DNA of 39,457 bases. It comes from Verrucomicrobiota bacterium. GTDB lineage: Bacteria > Verrucomicrobiota > Verrucomicrobiia > Verrucomicrobiales > Verrucomicrobiaceae. Below are positions 16,955-22,843 of the stretch, piece after piece. Within the stretch, counting starts at the first letter, position 1; every line of letters starts with the position of its first letter. The notes beneath the pieces were generated by a model that made no database searches, was not told the origin of the DNA, and saw nothing but the letters and a program-made list of their open reading frames with translations. A program made the position numbers and the translations under genes. The stretch is from assembly GCA_009885695.1 (NCBI GenBank), contig VFKE01000053.1:1-39457 (forward strand). The letters are read 5' to 3'.

Positions 16955-17224
16955 TCATTTGGTCTGTGGTGTTTCATCAGCCTGTGCTTGAATGAACTGC
17001 CAGCAATGCGTCTCGTCCATAGTGTATGTGCTCCCAGGCCCTCTGTCTGTCCACTTGATCGCTCGCCACTGAGATGAAAGTCTCAGCGCATCGGCATCAG
17101 CACGTGCCTGAGAACGGGAAGGAACCGTGATCGGGGTTGATCGGAACGTGCCGTTCTTGCGGCAATAGGACAAGTATCTCTCAGGATGTTCCGGGATCCC
17201 TGAACCCGAGTAGCCCTCGGACAA
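16955..17224 (-). CDS. probable 5'-truncated integron cassette gene (unknown function)
   Basis: The open frame encodes about 89 residues ending in a TGA at 16955-16957, two bases before an attC-like GGCGAAC. That is the same geometry as cassette A. There is no ATG near its 5' end; 17224 is a TTG, and the frame runs on into the GGGGTCA tandem repeats of the neighbouring RAYT unit. The real N-terminus was therefore probably lost when that unit arrived. The product is soluble and Trp/Thr-rich (WRAIKWTDRGPGSTY). No family is recognised. It could be a chance frame, but its position argues for a real remnant. Confidence 0.45.
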   Translation of the reverse strand: MSEGYSGSGIPEHPERYLSYCRKNGTFRSTPITVPSRSQARADADALRLSSQWRAIKWTDRGPGSTYTMDETHCWQFIQAQADETPQTK

Positions 17225-17230
17225 TACCAG

Positions 17231-17272
17231 GGAAAAAGGGGTCAGGAAAAAGGGGTCAGGAAAAAGGGGTCA
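17231..17272. repeat. three perfect 14-bp direct repeats at the 3' edge of the RAYT unit
   Basis: GGAAAAAGGGGTCA occurs three times in tandem. The third copy overlaps the left inverted repeat of the RAYT unit. The GGGGTCAGG core also forms the outer end of both inverted repeats, so the array looks like serial duplication of the element's tip. Confidence 0.85.
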
Positions 17273-17288
17273 GGGTTCAAAACTTGAC
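17266..17288. repeat. left inverted repeat of the RAYT unit
   Basis: It is a perfect reverse complement of 18345-18367 and contains the TGA stop of the transposase (17277-17279). Confidence 0.85.
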
Positions 17289-18314
17289 AGATTTCAAGAA
17301 TTTACTCAGTCGCGGAGGCAGCGGAGCCGTGTCGTCTGCCCGCCGGAGCTGCTGGCTCACATTGGCGGCGCTGCGCATCTGGAGCCGCTCCGCCAGCCAG
17401 CTTTGCGAGACCGTCGTGCCCGATTCCAAACAGCGGGCCAATGCCACTTTGCGCGCATCCGAACCCGGCAGGCGGGTCAGTTCTTCCGGTCTCAGCCCTG
17501 CCGCTGTCAGCCCCTCGGCCAGGAGTTTTTCAGCCTGATGCTCGTCGTGCGCCAGCCGCTCCCTGCTGCTGCGATATTTGCGACTGCTCACGCGCTTGAT
17601 CGCTCGCGCCGCGATCTCGTGCAGTCCCTCCGCAAAGCTCTCCCGCCCCCAATACCACCCGCGCCGCAGGTGACTGCACCGTGCGTCCACTTCCTCCGGC
17701 ATCTCCGGCACACCGCACTTCGCCATTTCCTCCAGCACCGCACGACGGTCAAGCCGCTGCACAAACGTCCGGCGACCAGCCGCAGTGTCGGCGCACTGCA
17801 TCACAGCCAGACCGTCCGCAGTCGCCAGCCATGCGGCACGTTTACGCGCCGCCAGCGCGTAGCCGCCCGCCACACTGCTCCAGACATAGTCCAGCACGCT
17901 CTGCTTGCGCTTAGGGCGGATGATGCCGGCCCGCACGCAGTTAAGGTGGATATAGTCCAGCAGCGTGCGGTAGTAGTCCGACTCCGCGCCGTCCACGATA
18001 ACTGCTTTGTAGCGGTCTCCAAAAAGACGCCCCCACTGGCGGTGACGCACATTGAAGCGCCTCGTGTAGGTATTTTGCAACCAGGTCATGCCCGAAACAA
18101 GATTGGCCTCGGGCGTCTCGATGAACAAGTGATAGTGATTGCTCATGAGTGTCCAGGCATGGACGCGCCAGCCCGTGCGCTCGCAAGTCTGACCCAAGGT
18201 GTGCAGAAAGAAGCGCCGGTCCTCGTCATCCGTATAGATAACCTCGCGCCGGTTACCGCGAGCCATGACGTGGTAGAAGGCACCCGGAAACTCAAGGCGA
18301 AGACTGCGCGGCAT
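17277..18314 (-). CDS. REP-associated tyrosine transposase (RAYT, Y1/HUH family)
   Basis: This 345-residue single-strand transposase is related to IS200/IS605 TnpA. The N-terminal MPRSLRLEFPGAFYHVMARGN is the family hallmark. The HUH metal motif is His60-Tyr61-His62 in MSNHYHLFIE. The probable catalytic tyrosine is Tyr121 in DYIHLNCVRAG, about 60 residues later, as in TnpA of IS608. LFGDRYKAVIVD is also typical. The extra C-terminal part (about 220-345) contains a DnaA-like or helix-turn-helix DNA-binding region (VSQSWLAERLQM). RAYTs are linked to creation and dispersal of REP hairpins with GTAG/GTGG feet, and several such hairpins lie in this window. The gene reads in the same direction as the integron cassettes, and its frame is intact. 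Confidence 0.92.
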   Translation of the reverse strand: MPRSLRLEFPGAFYHVMARGNRREVIYTDDEDRRFFLHTLGQTCERTGWRVHAWTLMSNHYHLFIETPEANLVSGMTWLQNTYTRRFNVRHRQWGRLFGDRYKAVIVDGAESDYYRTLLDYIHLNCVRAGIIRPKRKQSVLDYVWSSVAGGYALAARKRAAWLATADGLAVMQCADTAAGRRTFVQRLDRRAVLEEMAKCGVPEMPEEVDARCSHLRRGWYWGRESFAEGLHEIAARAIKRVSSRKYRSSRERLAHDEHQAEKLLAEGLTAAGLRPEELTRLPGSDARKVALARCLESGTTVSQSWLAERLQMRSAANVSQQLRRADDTAPLPPRLSKFLKSVKF

Positions 18315-18344
18315 GAGTCAGAAGAGACACTGAAAGCGCATTTA

Positions 18345-18367
18345 GTCAAGTTTTGAACCCTGACCCC
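18345..18367. repeat. right inverted repeat of the RAYT unit
   Basis: It is a perfect reverse complement of 17266-17288. In the minus-strand frame of cassette gene B it encodes the final residues (GSGFKT and stop), so that gene ends inside the repeat. Confidence 0.85.
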
Positions 18368-18678
18368 ATTTCTGAGTGCGGTGCGTCTCGGGAATGGGCT
18401 TCCGAGGAGGGGAGAGCAGAAAACAACCTCGATAGATAGATGCAGAGGAAGACAAAGTTGGTGGGGATGTGCAAGGCAGTGTTCCAATACCACTCGCGAT
18501 AGCCTGCACTCCGACACCACAGAGTGTAGGCAATGATGAGGATGGTGATCAGCGCATGAAACCCAAGGGCTACGAGCATCGAACGACGGCGCGGTCCTCG
18601 GAAACCGGTGCAGGTCAGATAGCTCATCGGAATCAACGCCGAGCCTGAATAGATGGCGAGAGCGATGGCGTCGTTCAT
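18346..18678 (-). CDS. integron cassette gene B: small membrane protein, 3' end replaced by the RAYT unit
   Basis: This 110-residue protein has three probable membrane helices (about residues 4-20, 33-53 and 68-88) and no recognised family. Its ATG at 18678 lies 9 bp downstream of the attC boundary GTTCGCC, the tight start spacing expected of a gene cassette. The C-terminus runs into the inverted repeat of the RAYT unit and ends there, so the last residues are not native. The cassette's own attC is not found and was probably lost or displaced with the insertion. A GTG or other start upstream would fall inside the attC site and is unlikely. Confidence 0.6.
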   Translation of the reverse strand: MNDAIALAIYSGSALIPMSYLTCTGFRGPRRRSMLVALGFHALITILIIAYTLWCRSAGYREWYWNTALHIPTNFVFLCIYLSRLFSALPSSEAHSRDAPHSEMGSGFKT

Positions 18679-18686
18679 GAGGGTTA

Positions 18687-18815
18687 GGCGAACGTCCAAG
18701 AGCACGCAACCCCACTAGCGGGGGCGGGCATTGAACGCGGGGTGGAGGTTCATATTACGGGTGACGTTGATAACAGGGCGGCTAGTGGGGGTTGCTGTGC
18801 CTCGCCTTGTTCGCT
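18687..18815 (-). other. attC recombination site between cassettes A and B
   Basis: On the minus strand the site opens with AGCGAAC, overlapping the TAG stop of cassette gene A, and closes with GTTCGCC. The inner arms pair strongly (GCAACCCCCACTAGC against GCTAGTGGGGTTGC) with one extra unpaired base, like the extrahelical bases that orient known attC sites. GCAC/GTGC forms a second short paired step. About 60 bases make the variable loop. The total of 129 bp is within the known attC range. The core GTTCGC departs from the usual GTTRRRY but recurs exactly at the attI junction. Confidence 0.75.
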
Positions 18816-19203
18816 ATCTTGAATTTTTGATTGTTTCGTGGGTTTGGGAGGCGTTCCAGTAACTGTATGTGCGGCGGTCAAAGTCCCACTCGCAGTATGC
18901 AGGAATGCGAGCCCCCTTGTCAGTCCAATTCAAATCTGAAAGCTGGGCTATCATATCCACTGGGATCTTGCCGTAGGACTCGCCACCCTGGCCATAGATC
19001 GTGATGAATCCGGGCTTCCCACTGCTATCGCCCGGCGCCCTCCCCAGCCACGATTCGTAGTTCCGGAACGTCACCACGGCACGATACCTTCCGCTAGGGT
19101 CGGTGTCCGAACGTCCTTCAACTTCGCGTAGTGCCACGGCTCCAACCAAGATTAGAACAATAGCGCAGAAGATTACGAATACGCTGATAAGTGTTTTCTT
19201 CAT
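18814..19203 (-). CDS. integron cassette gene A: small membrane-anchored protein of unknown function
   Basis: This 129-residue protein occupies the first cassette position. An N-terminal hydrophobic helix (MKKTLISVFVIFCAIVLILVGAV in two overlapping halves) should anchor it or act as a signal. The rest (about residues 30-129) is a polar extracytoplasmic domain with GRYRAVVTFRNYESWLG, ITIYGQGGESYGKIP and LNWTDKGARIP. No family is recognised. The ATG at 19203 lies 5 bp after the GTTCGCT junction with attI, and the stop codon overlaps the attC site. Both features mark it as a genuine cassette. As the cassette nearest attI it is expected to be the best expressed, from a promoter in or near attI/intI. 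Confidence 0.75.
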   Translation of the reverse strand: MKKTLISVFVIFCAIVLILVGAVALREVEGRSDTDPSGRYRAVVTFRNYESWLGRAPGDSSGKPGFITIYGQGGESYGKIPVDMIAQLSDLNWTDKGARIPAYCEWDFDRRTYSYWNASQTHETIKNSR

Positions 19204-19208
19204 TTTCC

Positions 19209-19327
19209 AGCGAACGTTGTTTAGCCACAATAAATTGTGGGCGAATCTGATTCGTCCACAGTTTTTTGTGGATTAACCGGGGTGGATTGAGGTAAAAAGG
19301 GGGCGTTCAACGAAAAACGGATGATTT
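19209..19327. other. attI region and intergenic control region of the integron
   Basis: The region lies between the first cassette and the intI ATG. The crossover core GTTCGCT (minus strand, 19209-19215) equals the GTTCGC core of the attC site. Three short palindromes follow within 60 bp: CCACAA/TTGTGG at 19225-19240, GCGAAT/ATTCG at about 19241-19254, and CCACA/TGTGG at 19256-19271. These are candidate integrase-binding repeats or operators. Divergent promoters for intI and the cassettes should lie here, but no strong consensus boxes are seen. Confidence 0.55.
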
Positions 19328-20719
19328 ATGAATGAACCGATGGAAGCGAAGAAGTCGCCGGAAGTCAAGCCCTGGGTGCGGCGAGTCGTCGAGGCGGCGG
19401 GTGTTTTCATGCCAGTCAATGCAGATGGGGAGAAGCGGCTGGGCTGGTGGGGCGTAGAGATGGCGCGATTTTTGAAGTTCTGCAAAAGCCTTCCGGAAGG
19501 GACGGACCTGCGCCCAGCCATGGAGGGCTACGGACGTTATTTAAAGAGCAGCGTGCCGCCGCCGCAGGAATGGCAGCTCGCGCAGGCGCGGGAGGCGCTG
19601 AGGTGCTTCCAAAAGGGGACGGAGAACTGGCACATCACTGCGCCGGATGCGCAGGGGCGGGTGGAGGTGGGATTCCGGGTGAAGACGCGAGGTGCGGGTG
19701 AAGACGCGGAGACGAGGAGCGGCGCAGACTTGGAAAATAGATCCCTGGGAGAGCGGGAAATGAGTGAGGAGGGTTGGTTGAACAAATCATCTCAAACGAT
19801 GAAAGTGCGGCGCCTGGCTCTGCGGACGGTGGAGACATATCTAGGCTGGCAGCGGCGTTTTTTGAGCTGGGTGGCGGACAAAGGACTGGAACCTGCCAGC
19901 AAGGCAGCGGTGGAGGGTTTTATCACTTGGCTGGCGGTCGAGCGGAAGGTGAGTGCGGGAACACAAAATCAGGCGTTTAGCGCGGTGCTTTTTTTGACCA
20001 GTGAGGTGATGGAGACGCCTGTGGAGGGAGTGGACGGGGTCAGGGCGAAGAGGTCACACCACCTGCCGGTGGTGCTGAGCCGGGAGGAGGTGCGGCGTCT
20101 TTTTGCGGTGATGGAGGGGACGACGGGGCTGATCCTCAAGCTGCTCTACGGCACGGGCCTGAGGCAGATGGAGTGCTTGCGATTGCGCGTGAAGGATGTG
20201 GACTTGGATCGCAAGGTGCTGATGGTGCGGGATGGCAAAGGGGGTAAAGACCGGCAAGTGATGTTGCCAAGTGCCCTAAACGCGGAAGTTTCAGAGCATG
20301 TCCAGCGGCTGCGGACGCTGTGGGAGGCGGACCGGGCGGCAAACCTGTCCGGCGTGTGGCTGCCGGAGGCACTGGGGGTGAAGTACCCAAATGCCGGCAA
20401 AGAATTGGCCTGGCAGTGGCTCTTTCCCTCCAAACAAATCGGGATCGATCCAGAGAGCGGGATCGAACGGCGGCACCACCTGCATGAGAATGCGCTGAGT
20501 TCTGCCCTAAAGGTGGCGAGGGAGAAATCCGGCATCACCAAGAAGACCGGCTGTCACACGCTGAGACATTCCTTCGCCACACATCTGCTGGAGGATGGCA
20601 CGGATATCCGCACGGTGCAGGACCTGCTGGGCCACAAAAGCGTGGAGACGACACAGATCTACACTCACGTCATGGCGGGTGGCGGCACCGGGACGCGCAG
20701 CCCCTTGGATAATTTGTGA
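19328..20719 (+). CDS. intI: integron integrase (IntI-type tyrosine recombinase) with long N-terminal extension
   Basis: This 463-residue site-specific recombinase captures and excises gene cassettes at attI and attC. From about residue 150 it follows IntI1 closely: a SAM-like core-binding domain ([16 protein letters not shown]), [10 protein letters not shown], and the catalytic set Arg279 (GTGLRQ), His410 and Arg413 ([10 protein letters not shown]), His436 (LLGHKS) and Tyr445 (QIYTH). The extra segment that distinguishes IntI from XerC/D is present at residues 354-367 ([14 protein letters not shown]), and SPLDNL ends the protein as in IntI1. The first 150 residues are an additional region ([18 protein letters not shown]..) not found in class 1 integrases. 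It is divergent from the cassettes, as expected. Confidence 0.93.
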   Translation: MNEPMEAKKSPEVKPWVRRVVEAAGVFMPVNADGEKRLGWWGVEMARFLKFCKSLPEGTDLRPAMEGYGRYLKSSVPPPQEWQLAQAREALRCFQKGTENWHITAPDAQGRVEVGFRVKTRGAGEDAETRSGADLENRSLGEREMSEEGWLNKSSQTMKVRRLALRTVETYLGWQRRFLSWVADKGLEPASKAAVEGFITWLAVERKVSAGTQNQAFSAVLFLTSEVMETPVEGVDGVRAKRSHHLPVVLSREEVRRLFAVMEGTTGLILKLLYGTGLRQMECLRLRVKDVDLDRKVLMVRDGKGGKDRQVMLPSALNAEVSEHVQRLRTLWEADRAANLSGVWLPEALGVKYPNAGKELAWQWLFPSKQIGIDPESGIERRHHLHENALSSALKVAREKSGITKKTGCHTLRHSFATHLLEDGTDIRTVQDLLGHKSVETTQIYTHVMAGGGTGTRSPLDNL

Positions 20720-20722
20720 AGA

Positions 20723-20782
20723 GAGCGCAGGCATCCTGCTCGCGTATGACCGGGAAAGCACGGGCGGGACGCCTGCGCTCCC
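20723..20782. repeat. GGGAGCGC-type paired-hairpin element, copy 2
   Basis: GAGCGCAGGC at 20723-20732 is inverted as GCCTGCGCTC at 20771-20780. The arm continues imperfectly (ATCCTGCTCG against CGGGCGGGAC). It starts 4 bp after the intI stop codon and ends before the convergent ThuA gene. Confidence 0.65.
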
Positions 20783-20811
20783 TTAATGAAGATCGAACAC
20801 AAGTGCTGCGT

Positions 20812-21606
20812 TCACTTCTGCTTCGCTTCGAATCCCGCGACCGGCTTGCCGTCTTCGCCAAGTTTGCCCGTGGCCCAGAGCAGACCGCGCGTCACGAGGT
20901 CGAGATAGACCGGGTCGCACATGGTCGCATTGGCGTGGCCCATCGTGGTGCCGAAAACCTTCGCTTTGCCGTAGGTGTTCAACCAGATGACGTTGTGGTC
21001 TTTCTTGGTTTCCTCACCATAGGCCTTGGCCAATGGCACGAAGTTGTCATAGAGGACTTCGTTCTTGTAAAGTTCATCCATCTTGTCGAGCCACTCCATC
21101 GGGAAGCCCTTCATCACGGGATGCTCAGGCTTCAAGTTGATCACATGGAGATCACGGGCCTTCTCGTGGCTCATGCTCTTCTGGCCGACACATTTTCGCC
21201 ATTCATCGGTGCCCGCCATTCGATAGCTGTGCGTGGAACAATGCAGCATCACGGCCGGCACACCATCGAAGTGCGCTTTGGCGATGCGATCGACAAACGC
21301 CACATCATCCACGGCACCGAAGCATTCGTTGTGGAGCACCACGTCGTAGCCACTCGCCCAATCCGCTTTCTCGTAGATGGAGATTTTGTGGCTCTTGTCC
21401 TTCTTTCCCTCAGGCCCCTCCTCATGCACCGTGGTGAATTCCACATTGGCGCGCGCACTGATCCCTTCGGCCAGGATGAGCTTCTGCTGCTCGTAATCGT
21501 GGCAGCAGCCGCCGGTGACCATGAGCACGCGGAGCGGAGCGGGATCTGCGGCCTTGGCGAAAAGCGCGAACACGACTGAAGTCAAAAATAGCAAAGCAGC
21601 TTTCAT
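20812..21606 (-). CDS. secreted ThuA-like protein (copy 1)
   Basis: This 264-residue protein has an N-terminal signal peptide (KAALLFLTSVVFALFAKA) and a ThuA-like domain, a glutamine-amidotransferase-like fold found in trehalose-utilisation and glycan-related proteins. Motifs are LRVLMVTGGCCHDYEQQK, YDVVLHNECFG, GVPAVMLHCSTHSYR, KPEHPVMKGFP and FGTTMGHANATM. No catalytic reaction is firmly established for exported verrucomicrobial ThuA proteins. It is a paralogue of the gene directly upstream (21810-22658), sharing the ends LDLVTRGLLWA and GKPVAGFEAKQK. An octanucleotide repeat array lies 12 bp upstream of its ATG. Confidence 0.87.
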   Translation of the reverse strand: MKAALLFLTSVVFALFAKAADPAPLRVLMVTGGCCHDYEQQKLILAEGISARANVEFTTVHEEGPEGKKDKSHKISIYEKADWASGYDVVLHNECFGAVDDVAFVDRIAKAHFDGVPAVMLHCSTHSYRMAGTDEWRKCVGQKSMSHEKARDLHVINLKPEHPVMKGFPMEWLDKMDELYKNEVLYDNFVPLAKAYGEETKKDHNVIWLNTYGKAKVFGTTMGHANATMCDPVYLDLVTRGLLWATGKLGEDGKPVAGFEAKQK

Positions 21607-21618
21607 AGGATGACCGGG

Positions 21619-21698
21619 TAAATCAGTAAATCAGTAAATCAGTAAATCAGTAAATCAGTAAATCAGTGAATCAGTGAATCAGTGCGTCTGTGCGTAAT
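21619..21698. repeat. octanucleotide tandem repeat in front of ThuA copy 1
   Basis: Ten 8-bp units in phase: TAAATCAG six times, TGAATCAG twice, then TGCGTCTG and TGCGTAAT. It begins 12 bp upstream of the ThuA start codon, in the place of the leader and possibly the promoter. The six identical units make it prone to slippage. Confidence 0.85.
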
Positions 21699-21773
21699 TG
21701 CATACTAGTTTTGAGGTTGTTATCCGACTTCTGACTCTGAAATACCCGACCGCGATGGGACTCGCGGGCTACA

Positions 21774-21794
21774 TTTCCGAATTCCGAATTCCGA
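21774..21794. repeat. short heptanucleotide repeat ATTCCGA
   Basis: TTTCCGA followed by two perfect ATTCCGA units, just after the stop codon of ThuA copy 2. A related run (CCGACTT, CTGACTC) lies about 45 bp to the left. Confidence 0.65.
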
Positions 21795-21809
21795 CCTCTA
21801 CCGCACCGG

Positions 21810-22658
21810 CTACTTCTGCTTCGCTTCGTATCCCGCGACTGGCTTGCCGTCTTCGCCCAGTTTGTCGACTGCCCAGAGCAGACCACGGGTCACGAGATCG
21901 AGATAGCGCGCATCGGACACGGTCTCATTGTTGTGGCCAAGGGTGGTGCTGAAGATCTTCGTTTTTTGGGGGCCGTATTCATTCGTCCAAGCGACCACGG
22001 TCTCGGTCTCTTTCTTTTCGCCAGTTTTCTCATTCAACTGAGTCTGCTTCCCTTTGATCAAGGGATGCGCGGTGAGGATCTGAACGTTGTTGTAAAGCTC
22101 TTCATTGCCGGTTGTCCACTCAGCCATGCCGAGAAGGATGGGCGATGTTTTGTCCACTAAGGTGAGCGTGATCGGCAGTTGCGGGCCGTGACTGTAGGAT
22201 TGCAGGCCGATCATCTCATACCAGTGGGCATTATCCGCACCGGGCTTCACCGGCTCCTTGAAGTTACCCCAGCGATAAGAATGCATCGCACAATGCAAGT
22301 TCACCGCCGGTGTGCCGTTGCTGTGTGCGGCGATGATGTTGCCCACATACTCAGGGTCGGTGATGTTCGCGGAACACTCATCGTGGATCACGACATCATA
22401 AGGCTTGGCCCAGTCCTTGTTCTTGTAGGCTTCGAACGTGGCCTTGACGGTTTTGTCTGCGCTGTGCTCGAAAGTCACCTCGACATTGGCCCGGGCGCTG
22501 ATGCCCTCGGCGAGGATGAAGCGCTGCTTTTCGTAGTCATGGCAGCAGCCGCCGGTGACGAGGAGCACCTTGAGCGGCGGGGTGTCGGCAGCATTGGAAG
22601 TGAAGAAGAATCCCGCGCCAAGCACGAGCGTTGCGATGAGGAATGGTCGGAAATTCAT
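21810..22658 (-). CDS. secreted ThuA-like protein (copy 2)
   Basis: This 282-residue protein has a signal peptide (FRPFLIATLVLGAGFFFTSNA) and a ThuA-like domain. Motifs match copy 1: LKVLLVTGGCCHDYEKQR, YDVVIHDECSA, GTPAVNLHCAMHSYR and FSTTLGHNNETV. It ends GKPVAGYEAKQK. Insertions of about 18 residues, mainly in the KGKQTQLNEKTGEKKETE loop, account for its greater length. The two genes are a tandem duplication with marked divergence and are probably transcribed in the same direction as separate units, given the 200-bp repeat-rich gap. It is divergent from the following PSCyt1/DUF1549 gene. Confidence 0.87.
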   Translation of the reverse strand: MNFRPFLIATLVLGAGFFFTSNAADTPPLKVLLVTGGCCHDYEKQRFILAEGISARANVEVTFEHSADKTVKATFEAYKNKDWAKPYDVVIHDECSANITDPEYVGNIIAAHSNGTPAVNLHCAMHSYRWGNFKEPVKPGADNAHWYEMIGLQSYSHGPQLPITLTLVDKTSPILLGMAEWTTGNEELYNNVQILTAHPLIKGKQTQLNEKTGEKKETETVVAWTNEYGPQKTKIFSTTLGHNNETVSDARYLDLVTRGLLWAVDKLGEDGKPVAGYEAKQK

Positions 22659-22843
22659 GGTTTGATGCCGAAGCGGAATGATCGGTGTCTTTATTGCATG
22701 TATTATCGCGGCTGTCCATGAGATATGGGCAGGTGCAGAAAGTCCGAAGCTACCCCGTAAAAAATTTCCATTTGCCCGAAAAAATTAGTTGGCTTGCTCG
22801 TATCTATATAATGTCAGTTCACGAAATGCCTTCCCCATATCCC

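Larger units (their letters stand above)
17266..18367 (-). mobile_element. RAYT transposase unit bounded by perfect 23-bp inverted repeats
   Basis: The 23-base ends at 17266-17288 and 18345-18367 are exact reverse complements of each other (outer GGGGTCAGGG, inner AACTTGAC). They enclose a single REP-associated tyrosine transposase gene. The transposase stop codon lies inside the left repeat. The right repeat supplies the last codons and stop of the neighbouring cassette gene. No target-site duplication is evident. The unit has landed inside an integron cassette array. Confidence 0.8.

Noticed and set aside
18720-18780. A small gene in the loop of the attC site
   Set aside because: No frame of useful length or start codon exists; the sequence is explained as the variable part of the recombination site.
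22790-22812. TATAAT at 22807 as promoter of the second PSCyt1/DUF1549/DUF1553 gene
   Set aside because: No -35 box is found at suitable distance, and the motif overlaps one possible start codon. It was used only as a hint against that start.
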